Positions 9,865-17,202 of a stretch of DNA of 32,329 bases are shown here, in pieces. Made by a program: the position numbers and the translations under genes. The notes under the pieces are model-generated. The model was not told the DNA's origin. It saw nothing but the letters and a program-made list of their open reading frames with translations, and did no database searches. This DNA is from Bacteroidales bacterium (GTDB taxonomy: Bacteria; Bacteroidota; Bacteroidia; Bacteroidales; UBA10428). The stretch spans positions 1-32,329 of the forward strand of contig JAFGEO010000065.1 in the NCBI GenBank assembly GCA_016931575.1. The letters run 5' to 3'. Every line of letters begins with the position of its first letter. Positions within the stretch are counted from its first letter, which is position 1.

Positions 9865-10479
9865 TTAACTGTCTTGCCTGCGGTTTAATTCATCACGTAT
9901 CATGGATGCTTTTTCGTAATCTTCTTCTTTGATGGCTTTCTGAAGCATCTGATTAAGATCCTGATCGTCCATTTCTGCCATATCATTTTCAGAGAACTCC
10001 TCTTCAATTTCAATATCTTTCGAAGCAGATTCATCATCATCGTCATCATATTCCGAACTTTCCTGTTCAAAATCAAGGACGATACCGGCCCGATCAATAA
10101 TCTCCGACGTTGTATATATCGGACATTTGAAACGAAGGGCCAGAGCGATGGCATCCGAGGTTCTTGTATCAATTTCAACATTTTTGTTGCCATCGTAACA
10201 GGTGAGTTTGGAATGAAAAACCCCTTCCTCCAGTTTATGAATGGTTACTTCAAGAATATCAATTTCGAAAGTCCTTGAGAAGTTATAAAAAAGGTCATGC
10301 GTAAGGGGACGGGGAGGTTTAAGTCCCTCGAGCTGGATGGCAATAGCCTGTGCTTCAAAACCTCCAACTATTATTGGGATTCTTCTTTTCCCTCCTTCCT
10401 CAGCCAGTACCAGTGCATATGCGCCGGTTTGTGTCTGACTGTATGAGATGCCTAAAACGTTTAATCTAATCTTATTCAT
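9865..10479 (-). CDS. Bifunctional nuclease family protein (DUF151) with UVR motif
   Basis: The 204-residue protein starts with the BFN/DUF151 core (MNKIRLNVLGISYSQTQTG, then RRIPIIVGGFEAQAIA, and the conserved DARTSDAI-like DTRTSDAIALALR). A very acidic linker rich in Asp and Glu follows, then a C-terminal UvrB/UvrC-type motif (LQKAIKEEDYEKASMIRDEL). Some plant and archaeal relatives have been reported with RNase/DNase activity; the bacterial role is poorly defined. The longer frame to 10515 would begin at an ATG 12 codons upstream, but MNKIRLN is the family-typical start. The gene diverges from rplU. A TATATTTG element at 10557-10564 is its likely promoter. Confidence 0.85.
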   Translation of the reverse strand: MNKIRLNVLGISYSQTQTGAYALVLAEEGGKRRIPIIVGGFEAQAIAIQLEGLKPPRPLTHDLFYNFSRTFEIDILEVTIHKLEEGVFHSKLTCYDGNKNVEIDTRTSDAIALALRFKCPIYTTSEIIDRAGIVLDFEQESSEYDDDDDESASKDIEIEEEFSENDMAEMDDQDLNQMLQKAIKEEDYEKASMIRDELNRRQDS

Positions 10480-10556
10480 TACAAAGTATTTCCAATTGAA
10501 ATACGATAACACCAAAAGAATCCGGTTATGCTATGATTTTATTCGATAGCCTGATA

Positions 10557-10564
10557 CAAATATA
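10557..10564 (-). promoter_or_regulatory. Candidate -7 element for the BFN-family gene
   Basis: TATATTTG on the minus strand matches TAnnTTTG exactly. No TTTG is visible at the usual distance upstream. The leader to the ATG at 10479 would be about 70 nt. Confidence 0.35.
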
Positions 10565-10748
10565 ATGAAATCTCTCAGAGTGGACAGGTATTCTTAACGG
10601 AGATAAAAAATATGTTCCGGCCGGGATTTTTTTTGCGGATGGAGCTTAGGCAAAAGTTTCTGGGGATGAAAGAAATAGAATTGCAGTACCAGGATTTGGC
10701 ACTACTTTTTTACGATCTTAGAGCCTTCGTGCCATTTATTTATCACGA

Positions 10749-10782
10749 TTTGTTTGAAGTTCAATATTATTTTCTATTTTTG
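10749..10782 (+). promoter_or_regulatory. Bacteroidota-type promoter of rplU-rpmA
   Basis: TATTTTTG (10775-10782) matches TAnnTTTG exactly. Upstream TTTG copies lie at 10753-10756 (18-nt spacer) and 10749-10752 (22-nt spacer). A start near 10788 would give a leader of about 33 nt to the ATG at 10821. Confidence 0.6.
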
Positions 10783-10820
10783 CACTCCCAAGTTTCAGAA
10801 CGGTTTAAATAAATTAATTA

Positions 10821-11336
10821 ATGTACGCAATAGTTGATATAGCTGGGCAACAATTCAAAGTTGAGAAAGACCAGAAGATTTTTGTACATCGCCTGGATGG
10901 TGATGAAGGAAGCAAAGTCAGTTTCGACAAGGTATTATTGGTTGATAATGACGGGAAAGTCGATGTTGGTACTCCTGTCATAGCAGGTACCATTGTCACT
11001 GCCAGCATTGTTTCGCATCTGAAAGGTGATAAGGTAAAGGTATTCAAGAAAAAAAGAAGAAAAGGATACCAGGTTCTGAACGGCCATCGTCAGTCATTGA
11101 CTGAAATCCGCATTGAGAGTATCGGTGAGGGTACAGTAGCCAAAGCTGCTGCTAAGAAAGAGGCTGCTCCCAAGACTGAGGCTGCTCCCAAAGCAAAATC
11201 TGAGGTTGCTGAGAAAAAACCTGCTGCCAAAAAGCCAGCTGCTAAAAAGCCTGCAGCCAAGACGACCACAGCCACTAAGAAACCTGCAGCTAAAGCTGCT
11301 CCGAAAGCAAAGAAGGCAGACGATAAGTCAGAATAG
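10821..11336 (+). CDS. rplU: 50S ribosomal protein L21 with Ala/Lys-rich C-terminal tail
   Basis: Residues 1-103 are a standard L21 ([18 protein letters not shown] at the start; [20 protein letters not shown] with its basic rRNA-binding stretch). L21 binds 23S rRNA in the large subunit. The protein continues for about 68 more residues as a low-complexity tail of [12 protein letters not shown]-type repeats, resembling the tails of histone H1-like proteins, and ends in an acidic KKADDKSE. Total length is 171 aa against about 103 for the usual family member. The tail is in frame with no break, so it is a genuine extension. rpmA follows after 29 nt, the usual rplU-rpmA order. Confidence 0.97.
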   Translation: MYAIVDIAGQQFKVEKDQKIFVHRLDGDEGSKVSFDKVLLVDNDGKVDVGTPVIAGTIVTASIVSHLKGDKVKVFKKKRRKGYQVLNGHRQSLTEIRIESIGEGTVAKAAAKKEAAPKTEAAPKAKSEVAEKKPAAKKPAAKKPAAKTTTATKKPAAKAAPKAKKADDKSE

Positions 11337-11365
11337 TAGTTTATAGAACATTAAAATAGTAGAAA

Positions 11366-11626
11366 ATGGCACATAAAAAAGGAGCCGGTAGTTCACGAAA
11401 TGGCAGAGAGTCGGAAAGTAAACGTTTAGGAGTTAAGGTTTACGGAGGACAAACTGCTAAAGCCGGAAATATCATTGTACGGCAAAGAGGAACTCAGCAT
11501 TATCCTGGTGATAATGTCGGCATTGGTAAAGATCACACTTTATTTGCCCTTATCGATGGTAAAGTTGAGTTCAGGAAGAAGAGAGATAACAAATCTTATG
11601 TTTCTGTCTTTCCGATAGCAGAATAG
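11366..11626 (+). CDS. rpmA: 50S ribosomal protein L27
   Basis: This 86-residue protein has the full L27 pattern: [20 protein letters not shown] at the N-terminus, then [22 protein letters not shown] and [13 protein letters not shown]27 sits next to the peptidyl transferase centre, where its N-terminal tail reaches the P-site tRNA. The N-terminus starts directly with MAHKKG, so no Firmicutes-type cleavable leader is present. It is co-transcribed with rplU and is followed 25 nt later by a strong terminator. Confidence 0.98.
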   Translation: MAHKKGAGSSRNGRESESKRLGVKVYGGQTAKAGNIIVRQRGTQHYPGDNVGIGKDHTLFALIDGKVEFRKKRDNKSYVSVFPIAE

Positions 11627-11650
11627 CCGAAAACATTTTTAACTGTACTT

Positions 11651-11694
11651 ATCTCCTGTAGTTTTACTCTTCGTAAATTGCAGGAGATTTTTTG
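11651..11694 (+). terminator. Intrinsic terminator after rplU-rpmA
   Basis: ATCTCCTG (11651-11658) pairs perfectly with CAGGAGAT (11681-11688). The stem can extend inward through TTTAC/GTAAA with a mismatch, and a T-run follows (11688-11693). It separates rpmA from serS, whose ATG is only 21 nt further on. Confidence 0.8.
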
Positions 11695-11714
11695 TTTATT
11701 TACAAGAAAACCAT

Positions 11715-12989
11715 ATGCTGAATCTGAATTTAATCCGGGAAAAAAGCGATTATGTCATTGAACGCTTGAAAATTAAGAATTTTGATGCTTCGGAGCTGGT
11801 TGCCGGTATCCTTAAACTTGATGAAACAAGACGCAGGATACAGGGTGAGACGAACTCAAAAGAGGCTGAGATGAATGCCCTGTCCAAAAGCATAGGCATC
11901 CTGTTTAAGGAAGGAAAGCAGGATGAGGCGAACGAAGCCCGGGAAAAGACTTCCCGGATCAAAGATGATATCAAGGAACTGAACTTGAAGCTGGATGAGG
12001 TTTCAGCGAAGTTGCAGAATTCACTTGTGTTACTTCCTAATATACCTTGCGAACTGGTACCGGCAGGAACCTCAGAGAAAGATAACAAGCTAATCAGATC
12101 CGGAGGGAAAATTCCTGAGCTGGGAGCAGCTGCACAGCCACACTGGGAACTCGCTGAAAAATACCGCCTTATTGATTTTGAACTTGGCAATAAGATCACA
12201 GGCGCGGGTTTTCCTGTTTACCGGGGGAAAGGCGCAAAACTCCAGCGTGCACTGATCAACTTTTTCCTGGAAGAAAACCAGAAAGCCGGGTATGAAGAGA
12301 TTCTTCCTCCTCTTGTGGTTAACGAGGACTCCGGCTTTGGTACCGGGCAGTTACCTGATAAGGAAGGGATGATGTACCATGTTTCATCAGATAATCTTTA
12401 CCTCATTCCTACTGCCGAAGTTCCGGTGACGAACCTTTACAGGGATATAATCCTGGACGAGTCGGAATTTCCGATAATGAATACAGCCTATACCCCTTGT
12501 TTCCGAAGAGAGGCAGGATCGTACGGGAAAGATGTCCGGGGCCTGAACCGTTTGCACCAGTTTGATAAAGTTGAGATCGTTCAGATCCAGCATCCAGATA
12601 AGTCCTATGAGACCCTGGATGAAATGGTGAAGCATGTGGAGTCGCTCCTGATTAAACTGGAGCTTCCCTATCGCATTATTGCATTATGCGGGGGTGACAT
12701 CAGCTTTGCTTCAGCCCTGACCTACGATTTTGAAGTGTTTTCTGCGGCCCAGAAACGCTGGCTGGAGGTTAGCTCTGTATCCAATTTTGAGTCTTTCCAG
12801 GCAAACCGCATGAAATTGCGATATAAAAGCCAGGAAAACAAAGGGACCATACTGGCACATACACTTAATGGCAGTTCATTGGCCTTGCCAAGAATTGTTG
12901 CCGCTTTGCTGGAGAATAATCAGACAGGTGACGGGATTACAATTCCTGAGGCTATCAGGCAGTATACAGGATTTTCCAGGATCGATTAA
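11715..12989 (+). CDS. serS: Seryl-tRNA synthetase
   Basis: SerRS charges tRNA-Ser (and tRNA-Sec where present) with serine. The 424-residue length is normal. Residues 1-110 form the antiparallel coiled-coil arm that contacts the long variable arm of tRNA-Ser. The class II catalytic core shows YLIPTAEVPVTNLYR, motif 2 as TPCFRREAGSYGKDVRGLNR, and motif 3 as LNGSSLALPRIVAALLENNQ. The start MLNLNLIREK is the family-typical N-terminus. The gene sits right after the rpmA terminator, so it needs its own promoter, overlapping or just before that hairpin, or depends on readthrough; I see no clear TAnnTTTG. Its stop codon abuts the stop of the opposite-strand gene at 12990. Confidence 0.98.
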   Translation: MLNLNLIREKSDYVIERLKIKNFDASELVAGILKLDETRRRIQGETNSKEAEMNALSKSIGILFKEGKQDEANEAREKTSRIKDDIKELNLKLDEVSAKLQNSLVLLPNIPCELVPAGTSEKDNKLIRSGGKIPELGAAAQPHWELAEKYRLIDFELGNKITGAGFPVYRGKGAKLQRALINFFLEENQKAGYEEILPPLVVNEDSGFGTGQLPDKEGMMYHVSSDNLYLIPTAEVPVTNLYRDIILDESEFPIMNTAYTPCFRREAGSYGKDVRGLNRLHQFDKVEIVQIQHPDKSYETLDEMVKHVESLLIKLELPYRIIALCGGDISFASALTYDFEVFSAAQKRWLEVSSVSNFESFQANRMKLRYKSQENKGTILAHTLNGSSLALPRIVAALLENNQTGDGITIPEAIRQYTGFSRID

Positions 12990-13880
12990 TTACTCAACTT
13001 TCAGTTCCAGTAAGTTATCAATGGTTTTAACAGTTTCCTTATTATTCAGCATATCCACGGCAAAGTAGCTTAGGCTGGAATCCTCACTGAAGAGTAGCTT
13101 AGCGGGAATGGGTGTTGTGTACACTTTAACCGGGCCGTTGTTGATCGCATAATAAATGGCTTTTACACCTGAAGTTTCATCCTTGCTTGTCAGGGTAATG
13201 AGTGCATCAGCAGGTACAGACTGTCCAGACTGTTTTCCGGAAATACTGTAGGAGGTCGAAGGGGGAGTCCTATCCAGGTAAAAGCGTTCTTCCCTGACCA
13301 CTTCATTGTTTCCGACATGATCTGTTCCAAAGAAGCTGATCTTGTTTTCTCCATCTTTTGTTATGATAATGGGTTCCCGGTACAAGGAGTAGGAATTGCT
13401 GTTAAGTGCATAATGGATGGAGTCAACTCCCGACATTCTATCAGTACTTTTCAGGCTGATACTCAATGCGCCTCCATAGAAAGTTTTGCCATTCATTGTC
13501 CGGACGGCGTCATAGCTGTATTTTGAACTTGTCTTCGGGGGGTATCCGTCTGAATAAACCTCGAAAATAATATCCCTTTCAGGATAGACGATCTGTTTGG
13601 TGTTGGGATTAACTGCGGAGGGGGAGCGTATCGTATTGTATCCCTCCGTGTCCAGGTACATTGGATTTGTATAGGCTCTTGTTGATTCACTTCGAAGACG
13701 GATCTTTTCAGAGGATGGATCTGGAGAGGTAGAAATCCAGAGGAAGATTCCAAGGTCTTTATGGATATAAAGCTTTTCATCTTCAGATGCATAGACTTTC
13801 TTTCCGGAGGTGGAATCCTGGGCAGCGCTGGTGCCAAGTGCCACCATTAGAAGAAAAACAGGGAAGAAAAGTTTTCTCAT
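12990..13880 (-). CDS. Secreted protein with two OmpL47-like beta repeats
   Basis: This 296-residue protein has a clear signal peptide (MRKLFFPVFLLMVALGTSAAQ). The C-terminal half has two similar beta-sandwich repeats (about 135-205 and 215-285). Each carries a D..SGV..I.YA.N pattern (MSGVDSIHYALNSN; TSGVKAIYYAINNG) followed by the FxxDxxGN/FAVDMLNN strand that marks OmpL47/chitobiase-like extracellular repeats. Such modules are structural or adhesive; no catalytic residues are visible. The N-terminal 110 residues are not recognised. It is probably periplasmic or on the outer face. Its stop codon touches that of serS with no intervening base, so the two transcripts must overlap at their 3' ends. 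Confidence 0.75.
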   Translation of the reverse strand: MRKLFFPVFLLMVALGTSAAQDSTSGKKVYASEDEKLYIHKDLGIFLWISTSPDPSSEKIRLRSESTRAYTNPMYLDTEGYNTIRSPSAVNPNTKQIVYPERDIIFEVYSDGYPPKTSSKYSYDAVRTMNGKTFYGGALSISLKSTDRMSGVDSIHYALNSNSYSLYREPIIITKDGENKISFFGTDHVGNNEVVREERFYLDRTPPSTSYSISGKQSGQSVPADALITLTSKDETSGVKAIYYAINNGPVKVYTTPIPAKLLFSEDSSLSYFAVDMLNNKETVKTIDNLLELKVE

Positions 13881-14020
13881 TTGTAGCTTGTGCTTATTTC
13901 CTATGAAGGTAAAAAAAATTGGGATTTATTTGTCGCCTGAGGCATAAGAAAGATTATACCGGACAGGGTATTTAAAAAAATTGTATTTTTAAGATCGATT
14001 CACAATTAATACCTCCAACC

Positions 14021-14470
14021 ATGAAAGAATTCTTTACACTGCCTGTCATCTGGTTCCTTGCCGGATTGGTTTTATCGTTGCTTGAGATCATTATTCCCGG
14101 TCTGATCATCTTTTTTTTCGGTCTTGGAGCCTGGGTTGTAGCCCTTGCTGTGGTCATTTTTCCTGAGATAGGACTGACTGCCCAATTCGCTATTTTTGGA
14201 ATTTCAGCTGTATTGGGGCTGGTACTCTTGCGGCAGGGTTTACAGAACAGGTTTTTTAAGGAAAATCAGGGAGAAAAAGGTAGTCTTGAAGAAGAATTTA
14301 TCGGAAAGACTGGTCAGGCTGAAACAGATCTTAAGAAAGGTATTCCGGGAAAGATCAGCTTCAGAGGTACACAATGGACGGCGGTTTCCGACTGTGATAT
14401 CAGCAAAGGACAGATGGTGAAAGTCGTATCCAAGGATAGCATCACCCTGAAAGTCACGCATGAGAATTAA
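14021..14470 (+). CDS. NfeD-family membrane protein
   Basis: This 149-residue protein has three to four hydrophobic segments in the first 75 residues (including VLSLLEIIIPGLIIFFFGLGAW). A soluble beta-barrel, OB-fold-like domain follows at about 85-147 (IGKTGQAETDLKKG...GKISFRGTQWTAVSD), which is the short NfeD architecture without the ClpP-type protease domain. NfeD proteins are encoded next to stomatin/SPFH genes and are thought to work with them in membrane microdomains. That is the arrangement here: a stomatin gene follows after 20 nt. The start ATG at 14021 precedes the first membrane segment directly. Confidence 0.88.
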   Translation: MKEFFTLPVIWFLAGLVLSLLEIIIPGLIIFFFGLGAWVVALAVVIFPEIGLTAQFAIFGISAVLGLVLLRQGLQNRFFKENQGEKGSLEEEFIGKTGQAETDLKKGIPGKISFRGTQWTAVSDCDISKGQMVKVVSKDSITLKVTHEN

Positions 14471-14490
14471 AACACCTAAAAATTAATACT

Positions 14491-15411
14491 ATGAATCCAT
14501 CAACCATTATTACGATTGGGCTGGTACTTTTTGCCCTGATTATTTTTATTTCAACCATTAAAATTGTGCCCCAGCGATCAGCGTTTATCGTTGAACGTTT
14601 GGGAAAATATCGGTCGACACTTCAGGCAGGATTCAATGTCCTGATTCCCTTTTTTGACAGGGTGCGCTACAGGCACACTTTAAAGGAGCAGGCTATCGAT
14701 GTGGCCTCGCAGATCTGTATTACCAGGGACAATATAGCAGTTGAAGTTGACGGCATTCTCTATCTGCAGGTCATTGATCCTATGAAAGCCTCCTACGGGA
14801 TCGATAACTATCGTTTTGCCTCCATTCAGATCGCTCAAACCACCATGAGAAGTATTATCGGAAAGCTTGAGCTTGATAAGACTTTTGAAGAGCGGGATAC
14901 GATCAACACGGCAATCGTAGAAGCTGTTGACAAGGCGAGTGATCCCTGGGGTGTTAAGGTAGCCCGTTACGAAGTAAAGAATATCACCCCTCCCCAGAGT
15001 ATAAAAGATGCCATGGAAAAACAAATGCGGGCTGAGCGAGAGAAACGTGCCACGATTGCTGAATCAGAGGGTGCTAAACAATCCAAGATCAATGTTGCTG
15101 AAGGAGATAAGCAGGAACTGATTGCCCGCTCGGAAGGGGAGAAGCAGCGTCTGATCAATGTGGCTGATGGCCGGGCAGCAGAGATTGAACTGGTTGCCAG
15201 GGCAACGGCTAACGGGATTAAGCTTATTGCGGAAGCCATCAATACAAAAAACGGGCACGAAGCGGTTAATCTTCGTATCGCAGAACAATATCTTATCGAA
15301 TTCGGAAAACTGGCCAAGGTAAATAATACCATGATCATCCCATCGAACATGGCGGATATATCTTCCATTCTCGCCGCTGCAACTTCGGTGATCGGGGAAG
15401 CGAAAAAGTAA
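14491..15411 (+). CDS. SPFH/band 7 stomatin-like protein
   Basis: This 306-residue stomatin/slipin has an N-terminal membrane hairpin (about 4-26) and then the SPFH core (VPQRSAFIVERLGKYRSTLQ, AGFNVLIPFFDRV, DVASQICITRDNIAVEVDG). The coiled-coil segment (about 165-230) is rich in Ala and Glu with IAESEGAKQ/IARSEGEKQ repeats. The C-terminal oligomerisation stretch contains MIIPSNMADISSILAAA. Family members assemble large membrane-attached oligomers with NfeD partners and are linked to membrane quality control. It is the second gene of a two-gene unit with NfeD and ends 24 nt before a strong terminator. Confidence 0.93.
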   Translation: MNPSTIITIGLVLFALIIFISTIKIVPQRSAFIVERLGKYRSTLQAGFNVLIPFFDRVRYRHTLKEQAIDVASQICITRDNIAVEVDGILYLQVIDPMKASYGIDNYRFASIQIAQTTMRSIIGKLELDKTFEERDTINTAIVEAVDKASDPWGVKVARYEVKNITPPQSIKDAMEKQMRAEREKRATIAESEGAKQSKINVAEGDKQELIARSEGEKQRLINVADGRAAEIELVARATANGIKLIAEAINTKNGHEAVNLRIAEQYLIEFGKLAKVNNTMIIPSNMADISSILAAATSVIGEAKK

Positions 15412-15434
15412 GTGCTGAACAGGCAGCATTACGG

Positions 15435-15469
15435 AAACCGGGAAATGCTTTTCCCGGTTTTTCATTTTT
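15435..15469 (+). terminator. Intrinsic terminator after the NfeD-stomatin operon
   Basis: AAACCGGGAAA (15435-15445) and TTTCCCGGTTT (15450-15460) form a perfect 11-bp stem with a TGCT loop, followed by TTCATTTTT. It lies 24 nt after the stomatin stop. Confidence 0.88.
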
Positions 15470-15546
15470 GTAAGTTCTTAAAAGGTCCTTATGTGGATGG
15501 AGTAGATGAGGGATCAGTCCTTTTTCCCGGGGGTATGAAAAGTAAA

Positions 15547-15570
15547 TGGCTGAAGGTTGACCTTCAGCCA
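15547..15570 (-). terminator. Perfect hairpin downstream of the small minus-strand ORF
   Basis: TGGCTGAAGG (15547-15556) pairs with CCTTCAGCCA (15561-15570) across TTGA. It lies 36 nt past the stop of the 15606-15800 gene. Read on the minus strand it is followed by ATTTACTTTTC, a poor but present T-rich tail. It could instead be a second stop signal for the stomatin transcript. Confidence 0.5.
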
Positions 15571-15605
15571 AAAATGAGTGTATCGGAAACAGGGATAAAA
15601 ACCGT

Positions 15606-15800
15606 TTAGAATGCAAGCCCGGAACGTAATCTTAGTTCTGCAATTTTGCCTTCCAGCTCATTGATCTCCTCTCGCAGCAGGGAGGTATCTGCCCCTTCTT
15701 CCTCAAGAGCATTGATAAACTGAAGATTCAGTTTTATGAATTTCTGGTATTCATAAATTTTACTGATTAACTTCCCCGTACTCGTTTGCAACTTTTCCAT
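15606..15800 (-). CDS. Small predicted coiled-coil protein, unknown function
   Basis: This is a 64-residue frame starting MEKLQTSTGKLISKIYEYQK. It is almost entirely predictable as helix, with heptad-spaced Leu/Ile (LQFINALEEEG, LLREEINELEGKIAELRLR) and ends RSGLAF. The composition and the flanking hairpin at 15547-15570 make it a plausible real gene. I recognise no family. The second half resembles short zipper segments, so dimerisation is an inference. No clear promoter is visible upstream; the 200-nt gap to 16002 is AT-rich and otherwise empty. Confidence 0.5.
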   Translation of the reverse strand: MEKLQTSTGKLISKIYEYQKFIKLNLQFINALEEEGADTSLLREEINELEGKIAELRLRSGLAF

Positions 15801-16001
15801 AGTCCGTGTATTGATTGAAAAATGAACTCTTCACGGTTTGATTTTACGTTGAGAATAATTATTCGTTTGCACGTTTATCAAAGAATTCGGACTATTCGTC
15901 ATAAAAATGGGCCATTTGATATAGAGAACGGCAAATTGAGGTTGATTTTTTAACAAATCTGACAGCCTATTAACAAAAAGGGATAAACCTTACGGATTTA
16001 T

Positions 16002-17081
16002 TTATGGGGTGAACAAAGCATCCTCTTTTAAGGGGAGAAATGTGCGCAGAATCAATGTCATTTCAATTACGTCTTCTTGTATATCACAGAATAAACTCTG
16101 GTAGTGACCTTCTACAATCGTAGGTGGATCCGCATCACTGAATTGTATAAGCTTTAGTGTTCCCTCATCGGAGCGATAGCTGCCGGCATGCGGATTTTGG
16201 ATGCAGGGTGATTCGATGAGAAAAGCTCTGTCCTTCCTTTTTAGGTACAATCTGGCATGAAGAAGTGCAGCCTGATTATTCATCAGGGTGTCGGTCCCCT
16301 GAAGAATGAATACCTCCTGATCGGCCGGCAGTTTTCTATGAAAATCTGCTAGTGAGTCTGCGGCTTCAACTGTTGTTTTGAATGGGGCATAGAGCTGAAT
16401 GGTATAATCCAGCAGCTCGGGTCTGCCAGGGGCACCATGGCCGGGGATAATGATCTCCGCTCCAGGGAAGGCATTTTTCACTTTCAGGATTGTAGCAGAC
16501 CAATCGCTTAACGACGCATCGGCAATATTTCCAATCCATCCATTGAAGTTACGGACTTCATTTCCTCCGAAGAGGATTTTTTCATCCGGCAGGTAGACGA
16601 CGATACCATCCCGCGTATGAGCAGGACCAAAATACTCACAATGGATTAAGCTGTTTCCGACGGCAATTTCGAGGACCGGATCGAACCCGGTTTCCGGAAC
16701 AGGCAGGCCTTTTGCCTTTGCAATTTGCCGGGTTTGTTCATAAGCAAAGCTTGGTATATTATGTTTCATCACAACATCCAGGCCTTCCATGGCATCGGGG
16801 TGCCAGCGGTCAATAACCCAGGCAATGATTTCCTTATGCAGACTGTCGCGCACCCAGTGAATCAGAAGATCGGTAGCAGAATCTGAAGGGGGTGTTGAGA
16901 CGATCAGGGCCACGTCCTGATCACTGAATACAATTCCGTTTGAATTATCAAAAGTATGTAGGTAAGTTCTTTCACTGAGTGGAGTTATTTGCAGGTCAGG
17001 ACTTAGGTTGAAGGCATCTCTCTGAGCCGTCACCTGAAAAAGTGGCTGAAAGAGGAGCAGGATAATGAGCATCTTCTTCAT
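16002..17081 (-). CDS. Secreted B1-type metallo-beta-lactamase-fold protein with altered metal site
   Basis: This 359-residue protein has a signal peptide (MKKMLIILLLFQPLFQVTAQ). Residues 25-230 follow the subclass B1 pattern closely: VIDRWHPDAMEG (88-100), GPAHTRDGIVVYLPDEKILF (152-171), GNIADASLSDW and IIPGHGAPG (211-219). Three of the usual ligand positions are kept (His94, Asp96, His155), as is His215. Arg92 stands where B1 enzymes have the first His, and Asn174 stands where they have the Zn2 cysteine (FGGN instead of FGGC). About 127 C-terminal residues of unknown fold follow, which canonical B1 enzymes (about 230-250 aa) lack. Hydrolysis of beta-lactams cannot be assumed; another hydrolase or a non-catalytic role is possible. 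I chose the ATG at 17081; a TTG at 17090 is also in frame. Confidence 0.8.
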   Translation of the reverse strand: MKKMLIILLLFQPLFQVTAQRDAFNLSPDLQITPLSERTYLHTFDNSNGIVFSDQDVALIVSTPPSDSATDLLIHWVRDSLHKEIIAWVIDRWHPDAMEGLDVVMKHNIPSFAYEQTRQIAKAKGLPVPETGFDPVLEIAVGNSLIHCEYFGPAHTRDGIVVYLPDEKILFGGNEVRNFNGWIGNIADASLSDWSATILKVKNAFPGAEIIIPGHGAPGRPELLDYTIQLYAPFKTTVEAADSLADFHRKLPADQEVFILQGTDTLMNNQAALLHARLYLKRKDRAFLIESPCIQNPHAGSYRSDEGTLKLIQFSDADPPTIVEGHYQSLFCDIQEDVIEMTLILRTFLPLKEDALFTP

Positions 17082-17188
17082 CGGGAGCAATAAGATTTAG
17101 ACCAGGTAAAAATAGTACAGCTTCACTTTTTTTTTCATAAAAGGATTAAAACTTATACGCATCCCAATTCTTTCACCGCGCGATCTGC

Positions 17189-17196
17189 TATCTTCG
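17189..17196 (+). promoter_or_regulatory. Candidate -7 element before the radical SAM gene
   Basis: TATCTTCG differs from TAnnTTTG by one base and ends only 6 nt before the ATG at 17203. If used, the transcript would be almost leaderless. No good upstream TTG is visible. Confidence 0.3.
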
Positions 17197-17202
17197 CACC
17201 AG

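Larger units (their letters stand above)
10480..10820. other. Divergent BFN/rplU intergenic region
   Basis: This 341-nt spacer holds the BFN promoter candidate at 10557-10564 and the rplU promoter at 10749-10782. An open frame on the plus strand at 10612-10812 crosses the rplU promoter and has no family features, so I do not call it a gene. I see no ribosomal-protein leader structure; the inferred rplU leader is only about 33 nt. Confidence 0.6.

Noticed and set aside
10612-10812. Plus-strand open frame of 66 codons before rplU
   Set aside because: It runs across the rplU promoter, is full of aromatic residues from AT-rich DNA and has no family features.
11150-11320. Tandem-repeat-like DNA in the 3' part of rplU
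   Set aside because: The repetition follows from the Lys/Ala/Pro codons of the L21 tail and is in frame; it is not a separate DNA repeat element.
14491-15411. Stomatin next to NfeD considered as an unusual system
   Set aside because: NfeD-SPFH pairs are a well-known conserved operon; nothing here departs from it.
15412-15609. Plus-strand open frame after the stomatin gene
   Set aside because: It begins at a non-ATG codon right after the stomatin stop and reads through both the terminator and the second hairpin.
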